Below, in pieces: positions 26,440 through 37,525 of a DNA stretch of 59,072 nt; the first letter of the stretch is position 1, and the number at the start of each line of letters is the position of its first letter. Source of the stretch: an uncultured bacterium (GTDB taxonomy: Bacteria; Bacillota; Clostridia; TANB77; CAG-508). The translations under genes were made by a program, and so were the position numbers. The notes below the pieces were generated by a model that saw only the letters and a list, made by a program, of their open reading frames with translations, did no database searches and was not told the DNA's origin. The stretch is taken from the NCBI GenBank assembly GCA_905215935.1, contig CAJMRY010000008.1, positions 1 through 59,072 on the forward strand, given 5' to 3'.

Positions 26440-29011
26440 CTATTTTCTAATCCATTTAACCAAATTCAAATTTTCTTGATCAAGCACCATTTTATGTTTT
26501 GGAACAACTCTAAATGTATATCCAAAATCTCCTCCTGTAGAAAGTTCTACTTTAGCTTTATATCCATAAGTTTTATTTGCGTCATCTTTTTCCATTAGTT
26601 TCATTGGAATAATATGAATGTTATCTACAATTCCATTTTCCATAATTTGTCCATAATATACTTGAACTTCTATATCTTCTTCATTAATATTTGGCAAGTT
26701 TACTTTACATTTAACTTCTATTGTCTTTCCTGCATCTATAGTAAGATCATTTGCATTATTTTCTTCTCCGTATAATTTGGATATCATCCCAATTTCTAAT
26801 CAAATTATGTTTCCATTCATTAAATTCTGTAACTGTAGATAGATCGTCATAATATTTATTAGTTAAATCACATAATGGCATATATAAATTCTTTGTATAA
26901 TCAACTAACATTCTAGCTGTACTAAATCTTCCACCAGTAGAAATTATAGAATTTTTCATCATTTCTACCCATTTACTTGAAAAAACATTTTGTTCTTTAT
27001 TATAGTACATAGGAATAATCTTCTTTTCTAATGTCATGTATATACTTTCACTATCATCATTATCTTGAATTTCGTAATTATCATATTCTGCATTTGTTCC
27101 AATAGTCCATCCATTTTTTGTGTTATATCCTTCAGCCCACCATCCATCTAATACACTAAAGTTTATAACACCATTTACAGATGCTTTTTGTCCACTTGTT
27201 CCAGATGCCTCCATTGGCCTTCTTGGATTATTAAGCCATACATCAACACCACTAACTAAATATCTAGCTATTGCTATATCATAATCTTCAAGTAAGAATA
27301 TTTTGCCCTTAAATTGTGGTTTCATAGATATTTCATGAATATATTTTATTAAATCTTGACCTTCTTTATCTGCTGGATGTGCTTTTCCTGCAAATATTAA
27401 TTGTACTGGTCTTTTAGAATCATTTAGAATTTGTGTTATTCTTTCTAAATCTCTAAAGATAAGTGTTGCTCTTTTATATGTTGCAAATCTTCTTGCAAAG
27501 CCTATTGTTAGTGCATCTTCATTTAATCCTGAAACGATATTTGATATTTCATCATAACTATATCCATTTCTTTTTAATCTCTTAGTAGTATTGTCTTTTA
27601 CTAATTCTAACAATTTAATTTTTCTCTTTTTATGCTCATTCCATAATTCTTCATTTGGAATATTTTTTATATTTTCCCAAACATTATCATCATGTATACT
27701 ATCTTGCCAGAATGGAATTAAATATTTATTATATAAATTTTTTAAATTTGCTGCAAGCCAAGAGCATGTATGAATACCATTTGTTACATAAGTAATAGGA
27801 GATTCATTTGATGCAATATTTGGCCAAACTTCTCCAAATAACTCTCTTGAAACTTCTCCATGTAATTTACTAACACCATTTTTCTTACCAGCTACTTTTA
27901 AAGCTAATATTCCCATATTAAATCCACTATTTTCTATAATAGCATCTGGTTTCATTCCTAATTTAAAGAATTCTTCTTTTGTAATTCCAAATCTAGTCCA
28001 ATAATTTTTAAAATATTTTTCTACTAAATCTAGTGGGAATATATCATTTCCTGCTGGAACTGGTGTATGTGTAGTAAATACAGTTTTAGCTCCTACTATA
28101 TCTTGTGCAATATCAAATGATACCTTTTTTTCATTCATAATTGTTTTAATTAATTCTAATATTAAGAAAGATGAATGTCCCTCATTCATATGGTATACAG
28201 TTGGATTTAAACCTAAAACTTTTAAAAGATTGGTTCCTGCCATTCCTAAAACAATCTCTTGCTGTATTCTCATTTCTTGGTCTCCACCATATAAGGTTTT
28301 AGTAACACCTTTATATTCTTCTAAATTTTCATCTATATCAGAATCTAATAAGTATAATTTAACTCTACCTACATTTATTTGCCATACTTTTAAATATAAT
28401 TTTCCTTTTGGAAATTTTACAAATATTATTAAATCATTTCCTTTTTTATCTTTAACCATTTGTATTGGTAATATATTTCCATCTATAGTTTTAAACTCTG
28501 TCTCTTGATCTCCATATCCATTTATTTTTTGATGAAAATATCCATTTTTATAAAACAAACCAACTGCAACAAGTGGCACACCTAGGTCACTTGCTGATTT
28601 TAGATGGTCTCCTGATAAAATCCCAAGTCCACCAGAATATATAGGTAAAATTTCGTCTAACCCATATTCTGCTGAAAAATAAGCAATTAGATTATTTTTA
28701 TTATTTGGATATTCTTTAGAAAACCATGTACTTTTACTGTTCATATATCCTTCGAAGTTATCGTTTATTTTATCATATTCCTTTAAAAACATTTGATTTT
28801 GAGCTGCATTTTCTAATTTTTCTTGAGAAACTAGTTTTAAAAATTTAACAGGATTTTTTTCTACTCTCTCCCATAAATCTATGTCAATTTCTTTAAACAA
28901 TTTCAAAAATTCAGTATTCCATGACCACCATAAGTTATTTGCTATTTTGCCCAAATTATCTATTCTTTTAGGTAATTGTGGTGTAACAGTAATTCTATTA
29001 AAAATATACAT
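26440..29011 (-). CDS. glgP: Alpha-glucan phosphorylase, one CGG +1 site
   Basis: A glycogen/starch phosphorylase of the shorter bacterial type. The N-terminus has WWSWN and YFSAEYGLDEILPIYSGGLG, then VYHMNEGHSSF, FTTHTPVPAGND, ATYKRATLIF and the PLP-site region MEASGTSGQKASVNG. At codon 748, after NWDDIQII, a CGG (complement of 26770-26768) breaks the frame. Skipping its C gives GEENNANDLTIDAGKTIEVK and the family's C-terminal beta domain to 26440, for 856 residues. Without the shift the tail would be RRRK and a stop. It releases glucose 1-phosphate from glucans. AAGGAGG precedes the start. Confidence 0.9.
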
Positions 29012-29350
29012 TTTTTCCTCCTTTGTACATAAAAAAAATTCTCTTTTGTTTTCTCTCCTTATATATTATCTATTAATCAATTTCATTTGTCAAATAAATT
29101 GATTAAATATTTCAAATTTTTATATAAATATATTAACCACAAACTTATACTATAACCTGCTTAACAATCTATAACCAATCATAATACATCTTTTAATAAC
29201 TTAAAGTAAAATTGTTCATCAATAACTAATAAAATAATACATTTAAATTGCAAAATATTCCAATTTTTGATATACTAATTTATATTTATTAAGTAACAAA
29301 AAATTCTTGTTCTAATAGATTTTAAAATAAATATTTAGGAGTGAAATTAT
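29012..29350. other. Spacer between divergent glgP and transglycosylase genes
   Basis: AT-rich divergent promoter region of about 340 bases. I see no frame, repeat or strong structure in it. Confidence 0.5.
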
Positions 29351-30043
29351 ATGAAAAAATTCATTATTCGCATATTAATTATAATACTACTTATACTTAT
29401 TATCGTATTTGGCTCTATTATTGGAAGTGGTTATTTACTCTATAAAAGTACAATAACCAAAGTTAGTCTATCAGATAAAATAAAAGAAATTAAATCATCT
29501 GAATCTTTTGTAACACTAGATGAAGTTCCAATAAACTTTAAAAATGCTGTTATTGCTGTAGAAGATCATCGCTTTGAAAAACATGGTACTATAGATATAA
29601 TTGGAATTTCAAGAGCCATATTCTCTAATATACGTTCACAAGAGTTTAGAGAAGGTGGAAGTACAATAACTCAACAAGTTGCAAAAAATATGTATTTTAT
29701 TTCTGAGGAAAATGTTGTAAATAGAAAAATTGCTGAAATATTTGTTGGATTTGATTTAGAAAAAAACTATTCTAAAGATGAAATATTCGAATTCTATATG
29801 AACACTATATATTTTGGTGATGGATATTATGGAATAAAAGAAGCAAGTAATGGTTATTTAAATAAAGAGCCTATAGATATGAATTTATATGAATGTACAA
29901 TGCTTGCAGGTGTTCCAAACGCACCTAGTGTATATGCTCCAACAGTAAATCCAGAATTAACAAAAAAGAGACAAGAAAAAGTAATTAGTTCTATGGTTGA
30001 ATATGGTTATATTACTAAAGAACAAGCTGATAATATATTTTAA
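29351..30043 (+). CDS. Monofunctional peptidoglycan glycosyltransferase
   Basis: A 230-residue protein with an N-terminal membrane anchor (residues ~5-30) and a GT51 domain. Motif 1 is AVIAVEDHRFEKHGTIDIIG with the catalytic glutamate, motif 2 is GGSTITQQVAKN, then RKIAEIFVGFDLEKNYSKDEI and TIYFGDGYYGIKEAS. It polymerises lipid II into glycan strands outside the membrane. There is no transpeptidase domain, so it is a stand-alone transglycosylase. The start has TTTAGGAGTG. A terminator (30123-30166) follows. Confidence 0.92.
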   Translation: MKKFIIRILIIILLILIIVFGSIIGSGYLLYKSTITKVSLSDKIKEIKSSESFVTLDEVPINFKNAVIAVEDHRFEKHGTIDIIGISRAIFSNIRSQEFREGGSTITQQVAKNMYFISEENVVNRKIAEIFVGFDLEKNYSKDEIFEFYMNTIYFGDGYYGIKEASNGYLNKEPIDMNLYECTMLAGVPNAPSVYAPTVNPELTKKRQEKVISSMVEYGYITKEQADNIF

Positions 30044-30122
30044 TTAGAACTTTTCTCTACTATAGGTTTATGAATAAATTTCTAAAATATTATTTCTTAA
30101 TATATTTGTTTTCAGAAGAATG

Positions 30123-30166
30123 AAAACTACTATTAATATGTATCTATATTAATAGTAGTTTTTATT
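30123..30166 (+). terminator. Terminator after the transglycosylase
   Basis: AAAACTACTATTAATAT (30123-30139) pairs perfectly with 30146-30162, followed by T. Confidence 0.88.
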
Positions 30167-30254
30167 TCAAAATGGTATATATCCTTTTTACAGTTATTAC
30201 ATTTTATTACAAAATATGATATAATATACATAATATAGTTGGAGGTGAGGTCTG

Positions 30255-31533
30255 TTGAGTAAAAATACAAATTCTTCAAATCATAGTAAACTAAAAAATA
30301 AAATTATACAAAAAATGCAAGAATTATTTAATGGAAAAACTATTAACAGTAAAAATCCATCAACTGAAGCTTTAGATATGACTTTATCAGATAACTTAAA
30401 TCAATCTACATTGCATGATAATCTAAAAGTAAATTATGCTGAAGTTGAATCTTTAAAACAAATAATATATAGTGAAGCAAATAAAGATTTAACTACAAAA
30501 TTAGAAGATATGAAAAGACAATACATGTTACAAAATCCTGATTTTAATTCTAATGGACATTTTACTCAAACTGGAATATACGATAAATCCAAAAACGAGG
30601 ATATTCAAGCTATGATACATATTACTAATGATGGCAAAGTTGATTTACTCTTTATGTGTGCAGATAACAGAAATATTTCTTATCATAAAGATGAAAATGA
30701 TAATTTTGAATATTCAGAAGAAAGACAAGGTGCTAACGGAAAAAACTCTGTTGTAGAAATAAGTTCAAAATATGGTTTATATGGATTCAATACATATTCA
30801 TATTCTAATCACCATTCTCCAGAGCAAGTAGCACAGGCAAAATATTTATCTAAAAAATTTTCAAACCCAAACAATGCTTTAAAAAAAGCTGAATCTTCCA
30901 TCCCAGAGGAAAGCATGGATAATTACCAGGCCTTACGAAAAAAGTTAGGAGTTAGATCTATAAAAACTCTTGATAGTAATGGTATAGAAAAAGAAGCTGC
31001 TAAAAGAGGATTATCTCCTCAAGAATTTGCAAATCAAGGTGAAAAAGTTGCTGTTATTCGGATCTACAGTAACTCAATTTAGAAAAAATACTGTAAATGT
31101 GTCTTCACTTCAATATACATATACCGAAGAAGCTTTATTAAATGATGGTAAACCTTCTCAAATTTGGATTACAGATTTAGATTCAAAAGGAAAAGAATCT
31201 TTAAAGCTTTTTGAACTTACTAAAGATGGTAATTATATAGATGTTTGCTCTTATCATGAAAAAGATGGTGTACCTAGTATTGATACAGTTTCTTTAGAGC
31301 AAATTGAACAATTGGCTTATGAAAGCTATGGATTATCTCCTAATTCCAAAACTTTAGAACATTTTAAATCTATGGCTAAATCAGAAACAACTGTACCAAA
31401 GCAAACTGATTTAATAGCAAAAAAATTAGAAAATGACATCCAAAAAGGTATTAAAATAGGTAAAACTCCTGAAAAAAATATTAGTCCTAATATCCAACAC
31501 TCACAAGATTCTTTTGATGATATTCCATTATAA
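30255..31533 (+). CDS. Uncharacterised protein, one CGG +1 site
   Basis: No family recognised. TTG 30255 lies after TTGGAGGTGAGG. The first 268 codons are hydrophilic with no signal peptide, and contain a beta-rich stretch (IQAMIHITNDGKVDLLFM) and a helical region (SPEQVAQAKYLSKKF). The frame reaches CGG (31059-31061) after KVAVI. Skipping its C opens 157 further codons from GSTVTQFRKNTV to SFDDIPL. The second part has the same composition and a matching beta style (PSQIWITDLDSKGKESLKLF), so one 425-residue protein is likely. Here the join rests on frame continuity and analogy with the other fifteen sites, not on homology. Confidence 0.65.
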
Positions 31534-31545
31534 TAAAAATAGATA

Positions 31546-31580
31546 AAAAAGTATAGATTCGATTAATTTCTATACTTTTT
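31546..31580 (+). terminator. Terminator after the uncharacterised gene
   Basis: AAAAAGTATAGA pairs with TCTATACTTTTT, followed by T-rich sequence. Confidence 0.8.
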
Positions 31581-31992
31581 CTTTTACACTAATAAAATTA
31601 ATTATCATACACTTAATAAAAATAACTAAGTGACAAATTTATACACTAAATTCTAATCTAAAATTTAATCTATTTCAACCTCATCTTTATCTTGAATTGT
31701 AGGCACAGATTCCATATCTTTAACTCTTAGAAACTTTAAGGCAAGAAATTTACTTATGACGACTTAAAATATATTCTATTTACAAACACCATATATTACC
31801 AATCAAATGAATTGGTTTATTTGAGTTACACGAAAATTCCTATTTTAGCGTATTTTTATATATCTTTTTCCACCCAATTAAAAAGCTGGTGCAAAACAAC
31901 TTTACAGATGTTTCACCCCAACTATTGACGAATTTGAATCTTTAAATTTAATTTTAGAGTAAAAAAAGAGTAATTTTAATAAATTACTCTTT
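31581..31992. other. Spacer with possible gene scraps before the tRNAs
   Basis: No intact gene. Two short frames without starts run to stops: on the minus strand about 31680-31760 (…MESVPTIQDKDEVEID) and on the plus strand about 31885-31965 (…RCFTPTIDEFESLNLILE). They look like C-terminal remnants of lost genes, but I cannot assign them. Confidence 0.35.
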
Positions 31993-32078
31993 TGGTGGGC
32001 AGTCCTGGATTCGAACCAGGGAACTCAAATGAGGTCAGATTTACAGTCTGATGGTTTTAGCCACTCACCCAACTACCC
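31993..32078 (-). tRNA. tRNA-Tyr (GTA)
   Basis: The reverse strand folds as a class II tRNA. The acceptor is GGGTAGT/ACTGCCC, the anticodon arm CAGACTGTAAATCTG has anticodon GTA, there is a long variable arm, the T arm is CCTGGTTCGAATCCAGG, and CCA is encoded at the 3' end. Confidence 0.95.
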
Positions 32079-32129
32079 ATATATAATAAAAGTGGCTTAG
32101 CCACATTTATTTGCATTTTTAAATCAAAA

Positions 32130-32206
32130 TGGTGCGCCCTCAAGGATTCGAACCTTGGACCCACCGGTTATGAGCCGGTTGCTCTGACCAACTGAGCTAA
32201 GGGCGC
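32130..32206 (-). tRNA. tRNA with CAT anticodon (Met, or Ile2)
   Basis: The acceptor is GCGCCCT/AGGGCGC, the D arm TTAGCTCAGTTGGTCAGAGC, the anticodon arm CCGGCTCATAACCGG, and the T arm CAAGGTTCGAATCCTTG, with encoded CCA. It is not an initiator, as it lacks the three G-C pairs typical of fMet. Elongator Met and lysidine-modified Ile2 cannot be separated by eye. Confidence 0.92.
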
Positions 32207-32357
32207 ATCTCTTCAATGCGAGATTAAGTATATACTATTTTTTTTATGATGTCAATACTTTTTATTTATATTTTTCAAATTTTATTTTTTAGTTATTATT
32301 TATTATATAAACAATACTTTAGTGTATATTTCTAAATTAATTAGTTATATTAAATAT

Positions 32358-32396
32358 TTTGAAGTTTGACAATAATTTAATTTGTCAAACTTCAAA
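32358..32396 (-). terminator. Terminator after the 32408-33229 gene
   Basis: TTTGAAGTTTGACA (32358-32371) pairs perfectly with TGTCAAACTTCAAA (32383-32396). Confidence 0.85.
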
Positions 32397-32407
32397 TAAA
32401 TTATTTA

Positions 32408-33229
32408 TTATTGTTCTCCATGTGTAGGCTCTGGTAAAGCTTCTGGAAGCTCTAACACTATTTTTATTTTCATAACATATCTTATTGCTCGTACAAGTTT
32501 TGTGTTTTTAAATCTTTCCCATAATGATGGTTTTATATTAACTCTAGTTTCATTAATATATTGCTCATCAGCAGAAATTTCTTCTTGTAGTTCTTGAACA
32601 TCATCTTCTGGTGTAGGTATTTCTTTAAGAGATTCTGCTATTTCTATTCCTATGAAGCTTAATGCTTTTGATCTATCTTCTATTCTTTCCATATCTATTT
32701 CTATATGTAAATTTGATTCTAAATTTGCTACTTTTGCATTAATTAATTTTACTCCATCTTGAAAATTCTGAGATTTTTTTGATCTAGCTCTTCCTATAGA
32801 ACCTAATGTATCTATTATTTCTTCTGAAAAATCTTCTGATAATTTTTGAATTTTATTTTTCCAATCTTCTTCTTTATTTGTTACCATATTAAGTGCCTTT
32901 TTCAATTTTGCAGCTAATGCAATATTATTTTCTCTTTGGATAATTAAATCTTCTATTTTCTTTGTGTTTTCTTCAAATTGATTTGTTGCATATTCTACTA
33001 ATTCATAGGCAGCTTTATAAACACTATTTGGAAAGTTTTTCTTATTTGGATACTCTGTTAAATAATCCTTAATAGATTGTACTAAATCTTTAAACATTGT
33101 ATCTTCTTCTAATTGCACAATTTGTTTTTTACTTTTTGGATTGATTAATTTTTGTATTTTATCTATATTAGATAATATTTTTTCTTCCGTGATTACCATT
33201 CTCACGTTTACTATGCCAGATTTAGACAT
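32408..33229 (-). CDS. Uncharacterised, mostly helical cytoplasmic protein
   Basis: A 273-residue protein without recognised domains. It starts MSKSGIVNVRMVITEEKI after AAAGGAGGGAAGG (a TTAAAA-type frame upstream is open but lacks a site). It is rich in Lys, Glu and Ile and predicted largely alpha-helical, with a possible coiled coil around residues 85-150. The C-terminus is Pro/Glu-rich (LELPEALPEPTHGEQ). No signal peptide or membrane segment. It follows the acyl-CoA synthetase gene on the same strand, with a 130-base gap. Confidence 0.65.
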   Translation of the reverse strand: MSKSGIVNVRMVITEEKILSNIDKIQKLINPKSKKQIVQLEEDTMFKDLVQSIKDYLTEYPNKKNFPNSVYKAAYELVEYATNQFEENTKKIEDLIIQRENNIALAAKLKKALNMVTNKEEDWKNKIQKLSEDFSEEIIDTLGSIGRARSKKSQNFQDGVKLINAKVANLESNLHIEIDMERIEDRSKALSFIGIEIAESLKEIPTPEDDVQELQEEISADEQYINETRVNIKPSLWERFKNTKLVRAIRYVMKIKIVLELPEALPEPTHGEQ

Positions 33230-33359
33230 TGTAAACCTTCCCTCCTTTGTCCTATGTATTACTTTTAACAATATTTATTATACACTGTTCAACAAAAAAC
33301 TACAAGAGGATTTATAAAAAATTATATTTCGATTTCATTACATTTTTATTACAGAAATA

Positions 33360-35225
33360 TTACTTAGTTTTTGCTTGATCTTTTTTTATTTCTTTATATC
33401 TTTTTATTTTCATAGTAGTTGTTTTTTCAAATTCATCTTCTTTAATTTCTAAATTTTTTATAGCTTTATATGATGTTAATTTTCTATTAACATTTTTTAT
33501 TTCTTGCCATATAATATCATGTATTTGTTCTTTAGTTAAATCTTTTCCATGTCTTTTTTCTATTTCTTCGTAATTTGGAATTACTTTTACAGAAATAATA
33601 AGTTCTTTATTTCCTTGTTCTTCTTTTCCATATACCATACATTCTTCTATTTCAGGGATATTGGCAAGCATTAATTCAATCTCTTCTGGATATATATTTT
33701 TTCCATTTTGTGTTACAATTACATTTTTAGACCTTCCTGTTATATATAAATATCCTTCATCATCTAAATATCCAACATCACCTGAATGGAACCAACCGTC
33801 TTTTATAACTTCATCTGTTGCTTCCTTATCTTCATAATATCCAAGCATTAAAGTAGAGCTTTTTATTAAAACTTCTCCTTCGCCATTTTCGTTTGGATTA
33901 TCTATTTTTATTTCTGCACAAGTTACCGCTTTACCAGCTGATCCAACCTTTGGTTTGAATTCTGGTGTAAGCGCAGCTATTGGTGCTGTTTCTGTTAATC
34001 CATATCCTTGCAAAAATGTAATTCCAATATCTTCTACCCATTTACCAATTTTAGCATCAATTGGTGCTGCTGCAGAAACAATAATTCTAATTCTACCACC
34101 TAAATTTTCATAAATTTCATTAAATACTTTTCTTTTTATATCTACACCAATTGTCTTTAAGGCATTTGATACATGAATCATTGAATTTACAATACCATCT
34201 TTTTTACTCTTTTTAATATTAGCATTTATCTTTTTGTATAAATTTTCTACAAGTAAAGGCACTGTTAATATCGCTGTAGGTTTTGTTTCTTGTAAATTTG
34301 GTACTATATATTTCAGTCCTTGACATACACTAATAGATGCTCCAACTGCAAAAGGAAGTAAAAATCCTATTGTTGATTCATATGTATGATGTAATGGTAA
34401 AATAGACATTAATCTATCATCTGGAGTTAATTTTACATATGCAGAAACAGCGTTTATATTTTCTGCTAAATTTCTATTACAAATCATTACACCTTTCGAA
34501 TTTGAAGTAGTTCCAGATGTAAATATAAGTACTTTAAATTCTTCTGGATCTATTTTAATTTTTGTAAAGTTATCATTTCCATTATCTAATATTTTTTTGC
34601 CTTCTTTTATAATATAATTTAAGCCTACATCTCTTCCATTTAAACTATCATCTGAATTCATTTGAATAAAATATTTAACTTCTGGCAACTTATCTTGAAC
34701 TTTTTTTATTACATCTTTCTTTTTGCATGAATATATAACAGCTGATGCTTTAGATCTTCTTATTACATTTTCGATTTCGTTTTCTGGTAGTTCTTTATCT
34801 ACTGGAACTGCAATTCCTACTCCTGCAAGCATAGCCATATATGAAACATACCAATGGTAAGTATTCTCACCTATAATAACTATTCTAGAATCTTTTAGAT
34901 TGAATTTTTCTGTAAGTCCTGTTCCAAATAAAGTAACATCTTCTCCAAACTCTTTAAAAGTAATAGTTTTAAATTCTTCCTTTGGTTTAAATTTTTCTAA
35001 TATACATGGAAGTTCTGCGTATTCTTTTATAGATCTTTCAAAGACTTCCTTTATAGTTTTATAATGTGTTTGTTCATAATTTTTTACTTCTTTCTTATTT
35101 TTATTTTCTTCTGCCTTTTTTATCGCATCATAGTCTACTTTAACTTCATCTATTTCTGATATTTCTTTCATTTTAAATTTTGGAAACTTAAAATTAGGTA
35201 CTTTAAAGTCTTTTAGTATTCTCAC
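33360..35225 (-). CDS. Long-chain acyl-CoA synthetase (AMP-forming)
   Basis: A 621-residue adenylate-forming enzyme. The phosphate loop is LIFTSGTTSNSKGVMI, followed by FLQGYGLTETAPI, the adenylate motif GWFHSGDVGYLDDEGYLYITGR and a C-terminal lysine (TSYKAIKNLEI). This is the long-chain fatty-acid:CoA ligase type. A lysine-rich N-terminal extension of ~60 residues precedes the core. GTG 35225 follows AGGGAGTG. It lies downstream of the TetR gene on the same strand, which suggests regulation of fatty-acid activation. Confidence 0.9.
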   Translation of the reverse strand: MRILKDFKVPNFKFPKFKMKEISEIDEVKVDYDAIKKAEENKNKKEVKNYEQTHYKTIKEVFERSIKEYAELPCILEKFKPKEEFKTITFKEFGEDVTLFGTGLTEKFNLKDSRIVIIGENTYHWYVSYMAMLAGVGIAVPVDKELPENEIENVIRRSKASAVIYSCKKKDVIKKVQDKLPEVKYFIQMNSDDSLNGRDVGLNYIIKEGKKILDNGNDNFTKIKIDPEEFKVLIFTSGTTSNSKGVMICNRNLAENINAVSAYVKLTPDDRLMSILPLHHTYESTIGFLLPFAVGASISVCQGLKYIVPNLQETKPTAILTVPLLVENLYKKINANIKKSKKDGIVNSMIHVSNALKTIGVDIKRKVFNEIYENLGGRIRIIVSAAAPIDAKIGKWVEDIGITFLQGYGLTETAPIAALTPEFKPKVGSAGKAVTCAEIKIDNPNENGEGEVLIKSSTLMLGYYEDKEATDEVIKDGWFHSGDVGYLDDEGYLYITGRSKNVIVTQNGKNIYPEEIELMLANIPEIEECMVYGKEEQGNKELIISVKVIPNYEEIEKRHGKDLTKEQIHDIIWQEIKNVNRKLTSYKAIKNLEIKEDEFEKTTTMKIKRYKEIKKDQAKTK

Positions 35226-35382
35226 AGTTTATACACTCCCTATCTTTAAATTTTAATGTTTTTCTTATCAACTTTATTTTTTGTTTAATTTGCAATTTAC
35301 TTTATATAATATATTTTTCATTATTATCTTTTTTATAATTATATTTGTTTAACGAATTTACTAAACCTTGATTAACAATATT

Positions 35383-35959
35383 TTATTTTTTTAATTTTCT
35401 AATATATGTTAAATCTATTTCACGATATAATTTTTCTATCTCAATTTGTTTATCTATTCTCATTTTATATATTAAACTAGAACACGCCATGCCAAATATT
35501 CCTGATGCTATAACATTAGAATCTCCACCGTGATAACTCATTATTTTTTATGCCTTCTTTAACTATATCTTCTATCATTGAAATATATTCAAATATGTAT
35601 TTTTTACAAATTTGACTTCTAGCTCCTGTTCCCCATATTTGACTTAATACTATAGACATAAAATCTTCATATTTTACTAATACCTTTAACTGTATTAAAA
35701 CTATAGCTCTTATTTTATCTATACTATTATTTAATTTTGCAGTTTTTATTGATATACTATTTTTTAATAACTTTACACCTTCTTCTACTAAAAAGTTAAA
35801 GATTTCTTCTTTACTAGAAAAGTGATAATATAAAGTTCCTTTGGCAACACCTACTGTTGCTGTTATCTCTTCTATACTTGTTGCATCATATCCTTTTTCT
35901 GCAAATAATTTCATTGATGTTTCAAATATCTTTCTTTTCGTTTTATTCATAAAACTCAC
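35383..35959 (-). CDS. TetR-family regulator, one CGG +1 site
   Basis: The N-terminal helix-turn-helix is canonical: FETSMKLFAEKGYDATSIEEI, VGVAKGTLYYHFSSKEEIF. The frame meets CGG (complement of 35530-35528) after KNNELS. Skipping its C continues GGDSNVIASGIFGMACSSLIYK and ends RKLKK at 35383, giving 191 residues, the standard TetR size. Without the shift it would end at RWRF (147 residues) and lose the last dimerisation helices. The acyl-CoA synthetase follows in the same orientation, so it probably controls lipid metabolism. The new codon is GGT. Confidence 0.85.
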
Positions 35960-36071
35960 CTTTATTTCAGTTTTTAATTATTATATAATTATATTTTTAA
36001 ATATGCAAGAAAAAATTTTTTCTGTATATTGATATTTAATTAAATTATTACTATTAATCTTGATTCAAAAT

Positions 36072-36105
36072 AAAAATGAAAAATAGTCTCCCATTTTTCA
36101 TTTTT
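36072..36105 (-). terminator. Terminator after mreB
   Basis: AAAAATGAAAAAT (36072-36084) pairs with ATTTTTCATTTTT (36093-36105). Confidence 0.85.
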
Positions 36106-36122
36106 ATTTATTATATATAATT

Positions 36123-37127
36123 TTATTTTCTACTTTTACCCTCTAATGCATCTAAGTTATCTAATGCTTTTCCCGTTCCAAGAGCTACACATGAGACTGT
36201 GTCTTGTGCTATCATAACATTTATTCCTGTCTTTTCTTGAAGAAGTTTATCTAACCCATCTACTAAACAACCTCCACCTGTCATGTATATTCCCTTATCG
36301 CTTATATCTGCAGCAAGTTCTGGTGGTGTTTTTTCAAGTACTGAATGAACTGCATCAACAATCATTAAAGCTGGCTCTATAAGTGCTTCTAGCATCTCGC
36401 TAGAATATACTGTTATTGTTTTTGGAAGTCCTGTTATTAGGTCTCTACCCCTAACATCCATTTCTGTATCTTGAATTTTTGGATATACACATCCAATATT
36501 AATTTTAAGGTCTTCTGCTGTTCTTTCACCTATCATAACATTATGTTTTCTCTTAATATATCTAATTATTGCTTCATCAAATTTATCTCCTGCTACTTTT
36601 AGAGATGTATTTACAACAGAACCACCTAAAGATATTACTGCTACATCTGTAGTTCCTCCACCTATATCTACAACCATATTTCCACATGGTTTAGAAATAT
36701 CTATTCCTGCTCCAATTGCAGCTGCTATTGGTTCTTCAATTAAGTACACTCTTCTTGCTCCCGCTTGTGATGCTGCATCTATAACTGCTTTTTTCTCTAC
36801 TTCTGTTACTTGTGATGGAATACATATCATAATTCTTGGAGAAAAAACAAATCTTCCGCATACTTTATTAATAAAATACTTTAACATTTTTTCTGTTACA
36901 GTATAATTTGAAATTACTCCATCCTTCAAAGGTCTAGTTGCTACTATATTGCCTGGTGTTCTACCAAGCATTCTTCTAGCATCTTTACCAACTGCCAATA
37001 CTTCACCTGTATTATTATCTACTGCCACCACTGAAGGTTCTCTAAGTACTATTCCTTTTCCTTTTACATAAGCAATAACAGTAGCTGTTCCTAAATCAAT
37101 TCCAATATCTTGCCCCCAACTGAACAT
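36123..37127 (-). CDS. mreB: Rod-shape actin homologue MreB/Mbl
   Basis: A 334-residue actin-fold ATPase with DIGIDLGTATVIAY (phosphate 1), REPSVVAVD, IEEPIAAAIGAG, NMVVDIGGGTTDVAVIS (phosphate 2), VAGDKFDEAI and GIYMTGGGCLVDGL (adenosine). It forms membrane-bound filaments directing lateral wall synthesis. The start at 37127 (MFSWGQD) is six bases from GGAAG; the ATG two codons upstream is too close. MreB, Mbl and MreBH cannot be separated here. No mreC/mreD follow, so it is a stand-alone paralogue. Confidence 0.93.
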   Translation of the reverse strand: MFSWGQDIGIDLGTATVIAYVKGKGIVLREPSVVAVDNNTGEVLAVGKDARRMLGRTPGNIVATRPLKDGVISNYTVTEKMLKYFINKVCGRFVFSPRIMICIPSQVTEVEKKAVIDAASQAGARRVYLIEEPIAAAIGAGIDISKPCGNMVVDIGGGTTDVAVISLGGSVVNTSLKVAGDKFDEAIIRYIKRKHNVMIGERTAEDLKINIGCVYPKIQDTEMDVRGRDLITGLPKTITVYSSEMLEALIEPALMIVDAVHSVLEKTPPELAADISDKGIYMTGGGCLVDGLDKLLQEKTGINVMIAQDTVSCVALGTGKALDNLDALEGKSRK

Positions 37128-37268
37128 TTGCATCTTCCTTTCAGATATACTTGTTACATTATGTTTTCAATTTTGTTACAATTATATTACACATTCACCA
37201 AAATAGCAAACCTTTTTTTATAATTTTTAAGTTTTGTGATACTAGTCATTACAAATCGCAATTTATTT

Positions 37269-37451
37269 AAAAGCACATACTAGCCTAGCTAAGTGTTTAA
37301 TATATATTTTTTAAACCAATCGCAGATGGTACACATTTAGGTAACGTTTTCCAAATTTTCTGCGTGGTATAAAACTTATCTTTAGCAATTGCTGACACGC
37401 TTCAAGATTGGTTTTAAAAAATATATATTAAACACTTAGCTAGGCGGTAAC
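37269..37451. repeat. Hairpin repeat, copy 3
   Basis: Flanks are AAAAGCACATACTAGCC and GGCGGTAAC. The outer arms are CCTAGCTAAGTGTTTAATAT with its exact complement ATATTAAACACTTAGCTAGG. The core runs from AAACCAATCGCAGATGG to GACACGCTTCAAGATTGGTTT. It occupies the middle of the 37128-37525 gap; the rest shows nothing. Confidence 0.82.
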
Positions 37452-37525
37452 TATTTTCTCCTAAATAAAATGGCTGTGAATTATAAAATAAAAATACTGC
37501 AAATTTTATATTGCAGTACTTTTAT

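Noticed and set aside
26440..26787. Separate 115-residue gene beginning MISKLYGEE
   Set aside because: It is the C-terminal domain of glgP; the apparent start is an out-of-frame ATG just before the CGG shift site.
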